64,000 nt of DNA, from the NCBI RefSeq assembly GCF_904846615.1, contig NZ_CAJHBK010000001.1:1674001-1738000 (forward strand), read 5' to 3'. The translations under genes and the position numbers were made by a program. Of this stretch, positions 9,403 to 18,155 are shown piece after piece. Position 1 is the stretch's first letter. Each line of letters starts with the position of its first letter. The notes under the pieces were generated by a model. That model saw only the letters and a list, made by a program, of their open reading frames with translations. It did not search any database and was not told the origin of the DNA. The stretch comes from Psychrobacter sp. JCM 18902. Lineage in GTDB: Bacteria; Pseudomonadota; Gammaproteobacteria; Pseudomonadales; Moraxellaceae.

Positions 9403-9732
9403 ATGAGTATCGACCTTCAAGCTGCCAAACAAAACCTACTGACACTTAAAGAAGAATATGAGACTCGTATCGATAAAATTGAAGATCATATCCAAAACCC
9501 GCAAGACGACCTCAATGAGCATTGGGAAGACCAAGCCATCTCTTATCGTCAAAACGACATGCGTACAAATTTGATGGTTGAAGCCCGTCAAAGTTTGATC
9601 TATGTCGAAAATGCATTAAGCCGTATTGAGAACGGTACTTATGGTAAATGTGAAGTCTGCGGCGAGCAAATTGAAGAACAACGCTTACAAGCACTGCCTT
9701 ACGCTACCCTATGTATGGAACATGCTGAATAA
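9403..9732 (+). CDS. TraR/DksA-family zinc-finger protein
   Basis: A 109-aa small relative of DksA, whose members bind the RNA polymerase secondary channel and modulate transcription. It has an N-terminal helical region, a conserved RIENGTYGKCEVCGEQI segment (about residues 74-90) and a zinc-finger-like C-terminus. The second metal pair reads CMEH instead of the usual CxxC, so the finger would be C3H or incomplete. AGGAG precedes the ATG. It is shorter than E. coli DksA (151 aa), so it is more like the TraR/YbiI-size paralogues. Targets unknown. Confidence 0.8.
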   Translation: MSIDLQAAKQNLLTLKEEYETRIDKIEDHIQNPQDDLNEHWEDQAISYRQNDMRTNLMVEARQSLIYVENALSRIENGTYGKCEVCGEQIEEQRLQALPYATLCMEHAE

Positions 9733-9780
9733 CGACTCATTTTACTCTAAGACATCCATTCCAAGTCAAAGTTCTAGTGA

Positions 9781-10449
9781 TCAAGTAGGCGTTTTCCATT
9801 GAGAGAACGCCTGCTGCCATTGTTTACAGCGCGCAGCGATTTGATCCACAGGTAAATCCATAATATCCCCAACGACCGCCACGTAAGTAATGGGAAAACC
9901 TGCCAGCTCGGTGACATTTTCTGCCGTCAAGCCACCGATGACACATATCGCTATATTTTGCTGACAGCCATCTATGAGCTGCTGGCGCGAGATAATATTG
10001 GCGTTAGGTTTTGTATTTGAGGTAAAAATCGCACCCATAGCGGCATAGCTTACGCCCTCGTTTTTTGCTTCTTCAACCAGTTCTATCTTGCCATGACAAG
10101 TGCGTCCGATCACTTGATTTGGTTGGATTTCGTCCTTAGCATCAGTGACTTCGCCATCTTGTTGACCCAAATGCACACCAACGCCGAGCTTGGCAGCCAA
10201 TTTAATATTGTCGTTGATGACGACTGGTACGTTGTACGCTTTCGCCAACTCAACTATTTGTCTAGCCTCTTCGTATAGACGAGACTCACCATCAGGTAGC
10301 GCCAATATCTGCTTGCGACGAATTTGTAATAGCGCGATGAATCCTGTTGCTAGTGCTGCTTCTAATTTGCGATACAGCAGCGCAAACTCATCGTCATTGG
10401 TCAGTAAATATAATTTTGGCGCTGATATAACAGTCGATGTTTGAGTCAT
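9781..10449 (-). CDS. thiE: Thiamine-phosphate synthase ThiE
   Basis: A 222-aa TIM-barrel enzyme that joins the pyrimidine and thiazole phosphates to make thiamine monophosphate. Seen: LYLLTN at the N-terminus, LLQIRRK, the pyrophosphate-site VVINDNIKLAAKLGVGVHLGQQDG block, GRTCH, AAMGAIFTSNTKPNA and CVIGGLTAENV. I place the start at ATG 10449 because AGGA lies upstream; the longer frame would run into a repeat element. No other thi gene is nearby. Because the repeat element at 10461-10553 abuts the ribosome binding site and a terminator lies just beyond it, the promoter probably lies within or at the edge of the repeat. I saw no TPP-riboswitch core. Confidence 0.9.
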   Translation of the reverse strand: MTQTSTVISAPKLYLLTNDDEFALLYRKLEAALATGFIALLQIRRKQILALPDGESRLYEEARQIVELAKAYNVPVVINDNIKLAAKLGVGVHLGQQDGEVTDAKDEIQPNQVIGRTCHGKIELVEEAKNEGVSYAAMGAIFTSNTKPNANIISRQQLIDGCQQNIAICVIGGLTAENVTELAGFPITYVAVVGDIMDLPVDQIAARCKQWQQAFSQWKTPT

Positions 10450-10460
10450 ATTATTTTTCC

Positions 10461-10553
10461 TAGAGTGTGTCCTCATTTTAAAAATGGAGATAAAAATGAG
10501 ATAAATTTTTAGCCCATTTAGAAGTCCATTGATTAAATTGAAGACACACCTTA
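10461..10553. mobile_element. MITE-like element, short copy C in the thiE leader
   Basis: A 93-bp copy with ends TAGAGTGTGTCCTCA (10461-10475) and TGAAGACACACCTTA (10539-10553), imperfect inverted repeats. The interior retains CATTTTAAAAATGGAGATAA from one side and CCATTGATTAAATTG from the other, so the middle of the full-length element has been lost. It lies 11 bp upstream of the thiE start codon. Confidence 0.7.
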
Positions 10554-10566
10554 AATTCAACACAAT

Positions 10567-10600
10567 AAAAAGGCTGTTATATCGAATAACAGCCTTTTTT
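10567..10600. terminator. Intrinsic terminator downstream of the PBP7-type gene
   Basis: AAAAAGGCTGTTAT pairs with ATAACAGCCTTTTT around a short loop, with A- and T-runs on the two sides. It ends the endopeptidase transcript on the minus strand and could work in both directions. Confidence 0.85.
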
Positions 10601-10621
10601 ATAAATGCTAAAACAGTAAAG

Positions 10622-11710
10622 TTATACCGTGCGGCGTGTCGCTAAACTGTTTAGAATATTTTTGGCATCACCCCAACGTGTGGCTGAGCTGTTCGCTCCT
10701 AAGATGACGATAATTGCTGGGCGGTTATTCACACGTGTTTCCATTACTACACAACGACCAGCTTCATTGATGAAACCTGTTTTTGAGATACCAATTGGAT
10801 AATCACCGGCACGAACCAAGCTACTGGTGTTATTGGCTTTATAAGTACGGTTACCACTTGAGTAGTTAGAAACATAAAAGTCATAGCTCTTAGTGGTCGA
10901 GAAACGACGAATTACGTCATAGTTACCCGCCGCACGAACCATTTTAACCAAGTCATTTGATGAAGCGACGTTGCGCTTATCAAGACCCGTTGGATCACCA
11001 AAGAAAGCCGTGGTCATACCCAGATCTTGAGCTTTGCGATTCATGGCACGTATAAAGGCAGTATAGCCACCTGGATAATTACGCGCTAAACTCTTTGCTG
11101 CTGGATTTTCTGATTTCATCAATGCCATCAGCAACATCTCAGCACGATTCAAACGATCGCCTGATTTAAGGTTAGAGCTGGCACGCTTAGGGCCGACGAA
11201 ATCTTCTGGATCGAGTGTGAGCTCTTCACGCATATCGAGACCGGCGTCCAATACGACCATGGCCGTCATCACTTTAGAGATACTGGCCATTGGGCGCGCA
11301 ATGTCAGCATCTTTTTCATAAATAGATTCGCCCGTTTCAGCATCGATGACCGCAACACTACGCGAATCAGTGCTGATTGGTATCATGTTACTGCTGCCAA
11401 ATGAGCCACGATACGTTGTATTGTAGCTATTACTGCTATTGTAACTGTTATTACTACTACCGAAGCTATTGGCGTTGGTGATACTGGTCGTACCATTGCC
11501 ACTATCAACTTTCTTGATAGCTGAACCTTTGGATTTGTACATAATATTGCGTGCTTCAGATAAACTATCAGCACCGCCCCAACTCATGCGAGCACTAGAG
11601 CTAGTGTCAGCGCTACCATTAATAGTAAGTGCGGCTTGTGCAACACTGCCCAAACTCAATGAAATCATAGCAGCGATTAATTGCTGTTTGGTTAATGGTA
11701 GTTGCTTCAT
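10622..11710 (-). CDS. pbpG: D-alanyl-D-alanine endopeptidase, PBP7/8 type (peptidase S11)
   Basis: A 362-aa periplasmic low-molecular-weight penicillin-binding protein that cleaves DD-crosslinks in murein. A signal peptide ends near SVAQA. A Ser/Asn-rich linker (about residues 60-105) precedes the catalytic domain, with the SxxK active site in MASISKVM, SEN in KSENPAAKS, and KTG in ISKTGFINEAG. The start at ATG 11710 has an AGGAGG site 5 bp upstream. It is monocistronic. The Ser/Asn linker is longer than in E. coli PBP7 and is low complexity. Confidence 0.88.
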   Translation of the reverse strand: MKQLPLTKQQLIAAMISLSLGSVAQAALTINGSADTSSSARMSWGGADSLSEARNIMYKSKGSAIKKVDSGNGTTSITNANSFGSSNNSYNSSNSYNTTYRGSFGSSNMIPISTDSRSVAVIDAETGESIYEKDADIARPMASISKVMTAMVVLDAGLDMREELTLDPEDFVGPKRASSNLKSGDRLNRAEMLLMALMKSENPAAKSLARNYPGGYTAFIRAMNRKAQDLGMTTAFFGDPTGLDKRNVASSNDLVKMVRAAGNYDVIRRFSTTKSYDFYVSNYSSGNRTYKANNTSSLVRAGDYPIGISKTGFINEAGRCVVMETRVNNRPAIIVILGANSSATRWGDAKNILNSLATRRTV

Positions 11711-12136
11711 TATGCCTCCTGCTGTCACGATGCTGTTAATTAGAGAATCAGTTACATACTAACCTATAGCAACAACGTACGTAGCGTTTATGAATGGGTT
11801 TATAAGTACTCGTATAGAGTTTTTGTATTTTTAGTGTATCATGGTTTGCATTTAAGTTTAATGTATCAAGCTGATTTAATAATTTATTTTGGTGTAATTC
11901 AAATTTTACTACAACCACTTTATATTACAGAAACATTGACTCACATTGCAGCAATATATCTTAACTTTGAACACTGTGATTATTCGCTTTTTGTTATATT
12001 AAACAATGGTATTTATCTAAAAGATTAGCAATATTTTATTTTTTCAAAAACTAAAAAAACGACTCTAATGATTTTATTTTTTGTCATTTAGCGTCAATAA
12101 AAGCCTTCATTCTGACAAACAACAAAGAGTATCGTT
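11711..12136. other. AT-rich divergent spacer
   Basis: A 426-bp, strongly AT-rich region between the divergent endopeptidase and gacA-like genes; it must contain both promoters. A 64-codon frame within it (11834-12028) has no ribosome binding site and looks like chance. No RNA gene or repeat was recognised. Confidence 0.5.
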
Positions 12137-12772
12137 ATGATTAAAGTACTGGTAGTAGATGATCATGATTTGGTGAGAATGGGTATTAGCCGCATGTTGT
12201 CAGATAGTATCGATATCGAAGTAATCGGCGAAGCGGACAGCGGTGACATGGCCATCAAATTGGCCAAACAATTGCGCCCTGATGTGGTTTTGCTTGATGT
12301 CAATATGCCTAATATTGGTGGCCTTGAAGCAACCAAACGCTTAATTCAGCTGGATATGGGTATCAAAATATTGGCCGTCAGCAGTATGTCAGCGCAGCCG
12401 TATCCTTCGATGCTTATCAAAGCGGGGGTCAATGGCTATATTACGAAGGGCACGCCGCTCGATGAGATGATTCGCGCTGTCAAAAAAATCTATCAGGGTG
12501 GTCGTTATTTTAGCCAAGATGTCGCTGAGCAACTGGCTGATGTTTTGCTGTCAGATAATGCCAACTCACCCTTTGACTTACTGAGTGATCGCGAAAAACA
12601 GGTGGCAATGATGGTCGTTAACTGTCAAAGCCCGCAGCAAATCGCTGACCAACTATTTGTGAGTGTCAAAACCATCAACACTTACCGCTATCGTATTTAT
12701 GAGAAAGTTGGGGTTGATAGCGATGTGAAGTTAACACATTTGGCCATTCGTCATGGTCTAATTCAGCCATAA
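12137..12772 (+). CDS. gacA: GacA/UvrY-type response regulator (LuxR-family HTH)
   Basis: A 211-aa NarL/FixJ-type regulator. The receiver domain (about 1-120) has the acidic pair DDHD, phospho-acceptor Asp in LLDVNMP (about residue 54) and Lys in TKGTP. The C-terminal LuxR HTH shows LSDREKQVAMMV and VSVKTINTYRYRIYEKVGV. It resembles GacA/UvrY, which responds to the BarA/GacS hybrid kinase and activates small RNAs that titrate CsrA. No hybrid kinase or uvrC is adjacent. A repeat element begins 6 bp after the stop codon. Assignment to GacA rather than another NarL paralogue is likely but rests on recall of the family. Confidence 0.8.
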   Translation: MIKVLVVDDHDLVRMGISRMLSDSIDIEVIGEADSGDMAIKLAKQLRPDVVLLDVNMPNIGGLEATKRLIQLDMGIKILAVSSMSAQPYPSMLIKAGVNGYITKGTPLDEMIRAVKKIYQGGRYFSQDVAEQLADVLLSDNANSPFDLLSDREKQVAMMVVNCQSPQQIADQLFVSVKTINTYRYRIYEKVGVDSDVKLTHLAIRHGLIQP

Positions 12773-12777
12773 CTCAT

Positions 12778-12939
12778 TAGGGCGTGTCCTCAGTTCAATT
12801 GATGGACATTTACATGGGCTGAAAATGGCTAAATTTTATCAAGTATCGTCAAATATCCCGATATTAATGGCGATATCTTCCTTGTTTGATTGTAATTTAT
12901 CTCATTTTATCCCTATTTTTAAAATGAGGACACGCCCTA
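12778..12939. mobile_element. MITE-like inverted-repeat element, copy D (full length)
   Basis: A 162-bp element with perfect 15-bp terminal inverted repeats, TAGGGCGTGTCCTCA (12778-12792) and TGAGGACACGCCCTA (12925-12939). Its reverse complement aligns with copy A at 1881-2056. It fills most of the spacer between the gacA-like gene and pilS, starting 6 bp after the stop codon, and has no coding potential. Confidence 0.8.
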
Positions 12940-12967
12940 GCAACTGTTCCCTTATTGCGGTCAATCT

Positions 12968-14761
12968 ATGAAGCCTGCTACTAATATCGTCTCTGCTGTT
13001 ACTCACTATTTGCATCGTGATGACACGCTATCTCTACCTCAATTGCGCAGGTTGGGGCTTATTTATAGCAGTTACCGCTTTGCTGTTAGTCTGTTTTCTT
13101 TACTGATGGTGTATATCACCGCTCACTCTGACAACAGCCTCTCTCTACCAAGCTTTTTACAACAAACAACCCTTAGCTTTTATTTCCTGCTTAGCCTTAT
13201 TTTACTTGGCTTGTTTTATGTCGTTAATCAGCAAATGCGGCGACAGTTAGCCTTTGGTTTAGTATTAGACGTCATTATATTAAGCTTATTACTATATACA
13301 GCGGGTGCGCCTGATTTACAGTTGACCATGTTATATATGGTGGTCGTCGCAGCGAGTTTTATGTTGCTACACGGCTCACAAGCCTTAATTATTACCCTAC
13401 TCGCTATTATTTTTGTCATTTATCAGCAATTCTTTTATGCCATTGCCAATAGCATGAGCTTAGCAAATTTAGGGGACGCATTGCTCATGTCAGCCAGCTT
13501 TTTGGCGGTTGGTGGTTTGAGCTGGTCCATCTCACAGCGTTTGGTACAACTTGAAAAAGTAGCAGCGAGTCACGCTAAAGAAGTTGAACGATTAAACGTC
13601 ATCAACCAAGAAGTCATCACGCAAATGGTTAATGGTGTCATCGTCATCGATAAACAGCATATCGTTTTAGCAAACCTTGCCGCTCACCAATTACTTAGCC
13701 TTTCACACAGCCCTTCCGCATCATTGCACAGCACCTCTATTGATACAAAAGATACTCGAAACAATACTCGCAGTGCACTCTTATCTAACTTTCAGCAGCA
13801 GCTTGGCCAACAACATACTCAGCTATTTAAAGCCTGTTTGTCAGTAGCGGTAGGCCAATCACGCACCTTTATTTATGATTTGCCTGCAGTCGCAAACGCT
13901 TCCATATTCGGTAAACTGCGCGTACAAATCATTCCATTGAAAGATGACAGTAAATTGATAATGTTAGAGGATTTACGCCGCGAGCAAGCCAGCGCCCAAC
14001 AATTGAAACTGGCTTCTTTAGGGCAATTGACGGCGAGCATCGCCCATGAAATAAGGAATCCTTTGGCAGCGATATCACAAGCCAGCCAATTATTAATGGA
14101 AGATGTTATAGAAGCCAATCTAGAAGTCGATACAGCAGATAATACGATAACGCCGACTATTTCAAGTGATGATATGGCAGCGAATCATGAGCTTTATCAA
14201 ATAATATTTTCACAAACAAAACGCGTGAATCGCATTATCGAAGATGTACTAAAATTGTCTCGCCAGCAAACTGCAAACCAGCAAGCGATTATATTGGCAG
14301 ACTGGATGCCAACATTTTTAGAGAATTACTTTCAAGGACACGATGTTTTTCTACACGTAAAAACACAACCGACCATATCATTCGACACACATCAACTAGA
14401 ACAAGTCTTAATCAATTTAATTAACAATGGCTTGCGCTACAGTAGCTACGCCCACCCTCATGCCTATGTGGAAATCGAGATTTATTGTGCGGATAACGAT
14501 GTTATAATTGATATCTTGGATGCTGGTCGTGGGGTTAGCACCAAAGACTTAGAACATTTATTTAATCCTTTTTTTACGACAGACCAAGCAGGGACAGGCT
14601 TGGGGCTGTATTTATCACAAGCTTTTTGTGAGGCCAACCAAACTCGCTTGCTTTATATTCCTGAACATGAGAAAACCTGTTTTCGCTTGATAGCACCTGC
14701 TATTGGTGCTGATACTCATGTAAATAAAACTGAACATAATGTTAATACCACTATTTTATAA
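12968..14761 (+). CDS. pilS: PilS-type sensor histidine kinase
   Basis: A 597-aa membrane sensor kinase. The N-terminal ~200 residues form about six transmembrane helices, followed by a PAS-like segment (VNGVIVIDKQHIVLANLAA), the phospho-acceptor H-box SIAHEIRNPLAAIS, N-box LINLINNGLRYS, and G-boxes DAGRGVS and GTGLGLYLSQ. It is followed by a PilR-type regulator on the same strand, 100 bp on, which fits the PilS-PilR pair controlling type IV pilin transcription with sigma-54. A run of extra residues (about 250-270 and 385-410) makes it somewhat longer than typical PilS. No pilin gene lies nearby, so the target assignment is by family and context. Confidence 0.82.
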   Translation: MKPATNIVSAVTHYLHRDDTLSLPQLRRLGLIYSSYRFAVSLFSLLMVYITAHSDNSLSLPSFLQQTTLSFYFLLSLILLGLFYVVNQQMRRQLAFGLVLDVIILSLLLYTAGAPDLQLTMLYMVVVAASFMLLHGSQALIITLLAIIFVIYQQFFYAIANSMSLANLGDALLMSASFLAVGGLSWSISQRLVQLEKVAASHAKEVERLNVINQEVITQMVNGVIVIDKQHIVLANLAAHQLLSLSHSPSASLHSTSIDTKDTRNNTRSALLSNFQQQLGQQHTQLFKACLSVAVGQSRTFIYDLPAVANASIFGKLRVQIIPLKDDSKLIMLEDLRREQASAQQLKLASLGQLTASIAHEIRNPLAAISQASQLLMEDVIEANLEVDTADNTITPTISSDDMAANHELYQIIFSQTKRVNRIIEDVLKLSRQQTANQQAIILADWMPTFLENYFQGHDVFLHVKTQPTISFDTHQLEQVLINLINNGLRYSSYAHPHAYVEIEIYCADNDVIIDILDAGRGVSTKDLEHLFNPFFTTDQAGTGLGLYLSQAFCEANQTRLLYIPEHEKTCFRLIAPAIGADTHVNKTEHNVNTTIL

Positions 14762-14861
14762 ATATTAACGTTACCAAGTATTAACATTACATAGAATACT
14801 TTGCCATTAAGGCCTCTTGGTTTTTACCATTTTATAGCTATTGAATACGATGAGATGATGT

Positions 14862-16577
14862 ATGACAACAACCGCGCTAGTCGTTGATGACGAAGTGGAT
14901 CTGTGCCGATTGATGCAAATTACTTTGACCAAAATGGGTATTAAAAGTGATGTAGCATATACTCTGTCACAAGCAAGATCATACTGGCAAGACAATGATT
15001 ACGATTTTTGCCTGACCGATTTAAAGCTGCCTGATGGGTCAGGACTAGAGTTGGTAAAAGAAATCAGTAATAGCTCTAGTACGCCCATTGCCGTGATTAC
15101 TGCTCACGGCAGTATGGATCTTGCCATTGAAGCCTTGAAACTTGGTGCTTTCGACTTTGTGAATAAACCTCTTGAGTTACCGCGCCTACGTCAACTGGTG
15201 GAAAATGCTTTAAAAGTTATTCATCAAGATAATGAAGCAAAAGCCACAGCCGAATGCTCACCCGAACAAAAACTGCTGGACAGTAGACTCATTGGTGATT
15301 CTGCGGTGATGCACCCACTGAAAAATACTATTTTAAAATTGGCACGCTCACAAGCACCTGTATTTTTGTCAGGCGCTTCGGGTACTGGTAAAGAAGTGGT
15401 TGCCCGATTGATTCATGATTTAAGCCCACGCCGTGATGGTAGCTTTGTACCAGTAAACTGTGGAGCAATACCATCAGAGCTAATGGAGTCAGAGTTCTTT
15501 GGTCATAAAAAAGGCAGCTTTACGGGAGCTGTCGCTGACAAACAAGGGCTGTTTCAACAGGCCAATGGCGGCACATTATTTTTAGACGAAGTGGCAGACT
15601 TGCCTTTAGCCATGCAGGTAAAACTACTGCGCGCCATTCAAGAAAAAACGGTGAGAGCCATTGGTGATACCAAAGAGGTTCCCGTAGATATTCGTATCTT
15701 GTCCGCCACCCACAAAAACTTAAACCAATTGGTACAAGACGGTGCGTTTCGACAAGATTTGTACTACCGTATCAATGTGATTGAGTTAAAACTGCCGACG
15801 CTCAATGCACGTCGTGATGATATCCCTGTATTAGCCAAGCACTTTTTAGCATTAATTGCTGATGAATGGCAGTTAGAGAATCCACCGATACTCACTGTTG
15901 AGGCATGCGAGCGTTTGCAAGATCATAACTTTGCGGGCAACGTTCGTGAACTGCGTAACGTCCTTGAACGTGCAGTAACCCTAGCAGAGACACCGCACAT
16001 TGACATCAGCCACTTGGGTTTGCCTGATATTGATATAACCCATCACCGCGCAGTCTCTCAAGATCAGAAAAGTGAGCCAGCAGTTGTCAATAATACTCAA
16101 CATTCTGAGCGTCAAACAAACCATCAAATGGTCGCTCAATCGATAGAAAATAGAGAAAAAGTCATTCAATCTATGGATGAGACAATAGCGCCACAGGTCA
16201 AGCAATTGACGACCAACTTGCATCCTTATCGTACTAACGCTCAGCACTACCCTTCTATGATACAGCGTTCAGAAAGTCATCATGCAGAAAGCCCAAACCA
16301 TACAGCCCGTCACAATCACGAAGAATCTGTCACTCATCGATCTATTCTGCAAGAAAGTGATGAAAAAGCAATTCTAAGCAAATTAAAGGATGGTCAGTTA
16401 CCCTCTCAAGGGTTGGAACACTACCTACAAGAACAAGAAAAACAGTTGATTATTACCGCGCTAAAACAAACGGCTTGGAATAAAACGCAAGCAGCTGAAC
16501 TACTAGGTACCACTTTTCGCTCGTTACGCTATCGCATGAAAAAACTAGAGATAGCTGAGGATCAATTTGAGCCATAG
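14862..16577 (+). CDS. pilR: PilR-type sigma-54-dependent response regulator
   Basis: A 571-aa NtrC-family activator. The receiver domain has DDEVD and phospho-Asp in CLTDLKLPDGSG. The AAA+ domain has Walker A GASGTGKEVVA, the sigma-54 contact loop as GSFTGA (usually GAFTGA), Walker B TLFLDEVADLP, and the R-finger region GNVRELRN (about 360). A Fis-type HTH closes the protein (NKTQAAELLGTTFRSLRYRM). Between AAA+ and HTH lies an unusually long polar linker (about 395-510) rich in His, Gln, Asn and Ser, which explains why the protein is longer than the usual ~450-aa PilR. The gene follows pilS. Confidence 0.85.
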   Translation: MTTTALVVDDEVDLCRLMQITLTKMGIKSDVAYTLSQARSYWQDNDYDFCLTDLKLPDGSGLELVKEISNSSSTPIAVITAHGSMDLAIEALKLGAFDFVNKPLELPRLRQLVENALKVIHQDNEAKATAECSPEQKLLDSRLIGDSAVMHPLKNTILKLARSQAPVFLSGASGTGKEVVARLIHDLSPRRDGSFVPVNCGAIPSELMESEFFGHKKGSFTGAVADKQGLFQQANGGTLFLDEVADLPLAMQVKLLRAIQEKTVRAIGDTKEVPVDIRILSATHKNLNQLVQDGAFRQDLYYRINVIELKLPTLNARRDDIPVLAKHFLALIADEWQLENPPILTVEACERLQDHNFAGNVRELRNVLERAVTLAETPHIDISHLGLPDIDITHHRAVSQDQKSEPAVVNNTQHSERQTNHQMVAQSIENREKVIQSMDETIAPQVKQLTTNLHPYRTNAQHYPSMIQRSESHHAESPNHTARHNHEESVTHRSILQESDEKAILSKLKDGQLPSQGLEHYLQEQEKQLIITALKQTAWNKTQAAELLGTTFRSLRYRMKKLEIAEDQFEP

Positions 16578-16652
16578 CATTTGCCATTTTTGAATAACGA
16601 CAAATGATATTTTAACGTTGATATATTGCGATAGCCTGTCTTTAAGCGAGCA

Positions 16653-18155
16653 TTACTGAACCCTTTTGCCTGCCACCGCTTGATCAACTTTGGCAGGTTT
16701 TCGGACAAAACGAATACCCGAATCAAGTGCTTTTGTTTTTAGTAAAGCAAGCGCTTGCTGCTCCCATGTACTTTCACTTCCTGACAAGGTCATATCAGGC
16801 TCTACCCCGATTCCATCGATCTTATTGCCTGACGCTGTCATATAGTTAGCGACGGTGAGTTTGACAGCCTGCTCATCATTCAGTGGGATGACCGACTGTA
16901 CAGACCCTTTACCATAGCTAATTTCACCAACGATTGTGGCACGTTTTTGTGCTTGTAAGCTACTGGCCAGCACCTCTGCCGCTGACGCAGAATAGCGATT
17001 TTGCAGCACCACCACTGGCAACGACTCAAGTATCGCCAGACCTTGAGTGGATAGCGTACGCGTATCACTTTGACGACCCTTTACTTGTACCACATCAGTG
17101 TCGCTCATAAACAAACTGGCTACACTCACCGCCGACGTTAGCACCCCACCTGGATTATCACGCATATCTAGCAAGATACCTGTAATAGGTGCGTCTAGAT
17201 CTATCAAGCCTTCCAATAGTTTTTCACGGCTATTATTTTGAAAGGCAGGTAACTTGATAACAGCGATACCGTCAATGAGACTTGCCTCGACCGTTTGAGG
17301 GTGGCTGTTATTACGCTGCAAGGTCGTGGTATGTTTGCGGCGACCAGCTTTTGAGGTGACAACATCTACTTGCGTCCCCGCAATCCCTGTCAAAAGTTGC
17401 TCGATATCGTTACTTTCTTTGTCTTCATCAAGTTTGAAATCACCGACTTGATGTAAATAATCGCCAACCGCAATGCCCTTTTTATCTGCAGGCGATGCAT
17501 CAATAACTTCTGTAATCACCCAATAGCCATCTGTAGGCTGATAATTGACTTTGATACCGACGTCGCCCACATCACCTTCGGTAAAGGCACGCAGGTTTTC
17601 ATAAGCCTCAGCATCTAAAAATTCAGCATGACTATCTAGCTTAGTCAACATACCACTCAACGCATTATTGAACAGCTCTTCATCATTGACCGCATCTACA
17701 TATTCACGGCGTACCAAATCCACTACCGCAACAAACGTCTTGAGCGTTTCTGGAGAAATGGCATTCAATGATACTTGCGCAACCTCAGGTGGAATACTGA
17801 CATCGATCTCGTTCGTATCATCGGTCAAGGCACTCTCATCTGCGACACTGTCTATCGAATCGTCAACTTGGTCGGCCGACTCAAGCATATCAGCGACATC
17901 TGATAAATTATTAGTGTCATCTTCTGTGACTATCTCATCAGCATTTAAGCTAATCAGTTGTAGACTGGCGGTGGGATTATTGATGGTCGCATTAGCTGGT
18001 GACCTCGCTGCTTGTGCGTACATACTGGCAGTGCTGAGCCCAAGCAGACCTATCATCAATGCAGGTTTAAAAATAGTCGGCGCAGTGAATACCTTCATTG
18101 CTTGTTTGCCCAATCGCTTCGTCACTGGTAAGCGCATAAAATAAATAGAACGCAT
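16653..18155 (-). CDS. ctpA: C-terminal processing serine peptidase (S41, CtpA/Prc type)
   Basis: A 500-aa periplasmic protease of family S41. A signal peptide starts at Met 20 (MKVFTAPTIF) and ends near MYAQA. An acidic, Asp/Ser/Thr-rich linker (about 65-120) follows, then a helical domain, a PDZ domain (about 195-280) and the catalytic S41 domain, with Ser in NRYSASAAEVLAS and Lys in SYGKGSVQS forming the Ser-Lys dyad. Such proteases trim or degrade periplasmic proteins, including murein hydrolases. The start is uncertain: ATG 18155 gives the longest frame, but Met 20 (ATG 18098) gives a normal signal peptide. The gene converges with pilR. Confidence 0.85.
   Translation of the reverse strand: MRSIYFMRLPVTKRLGKQAMKVFTAPTIFKPALMIGLLGLSTASMYAQAARSPANATINNPTASLQLISLNADEIVTEDDTNNLSDVADMLESADQVDDSIDSVADESALTDDTNEIDVSIPPEVAQVSLNAISPETLKTFVAVVDLVRREYVDAVNDEELFNNALSGMLTKLDSHAEFLDAEAYENLRAFTEGDVGDVGIKVNYQPTDGYWVITEVIDASPADKKGIAVGDYLHQVGDFKLDEDKESNDIEQLLTGIAGTQVDVVTSKAGRRKHTTTLQRNNSHPQTVEASLIDGIAVIKLPAFQNNSREKLLEGLIDLDAPITGILLDMRDNPGGVLTSAVSVASLFMSDTDVVQVKGRQSDTRTLSTQGLAILESLPVVVLQNRYSASAAEVLASSLQAQKRATIVGEISYGKGSVQSVIPLNDEQAVKLTVANYMTASGNKIDGIGVEPDMTLSGSESTWEQQALALLKTKALDSGIRFVRKPAKVDQAVAGKRVQ

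Noticed and set aside
10450..10563. Upstream extension of thiE by 38 codons
   Set aside because: These codons lie within the inverted-repeat element, which is non-coding in its other copies, and the ATG at 10449 has its own AGGA site.
10440..10620. TPP riboswitch before thiE
   Set aside because: The region is taken up by the repeat element and a terminator, and no CTGAGA / ACCTGA core was found.
11834..12028. A 64-codon open frame in the AT-rich spacer before the gacA-like gene
   Set aside because: No ribosome binding site, composition like the surrounding non-coding DNA, and no recognisable protein features.
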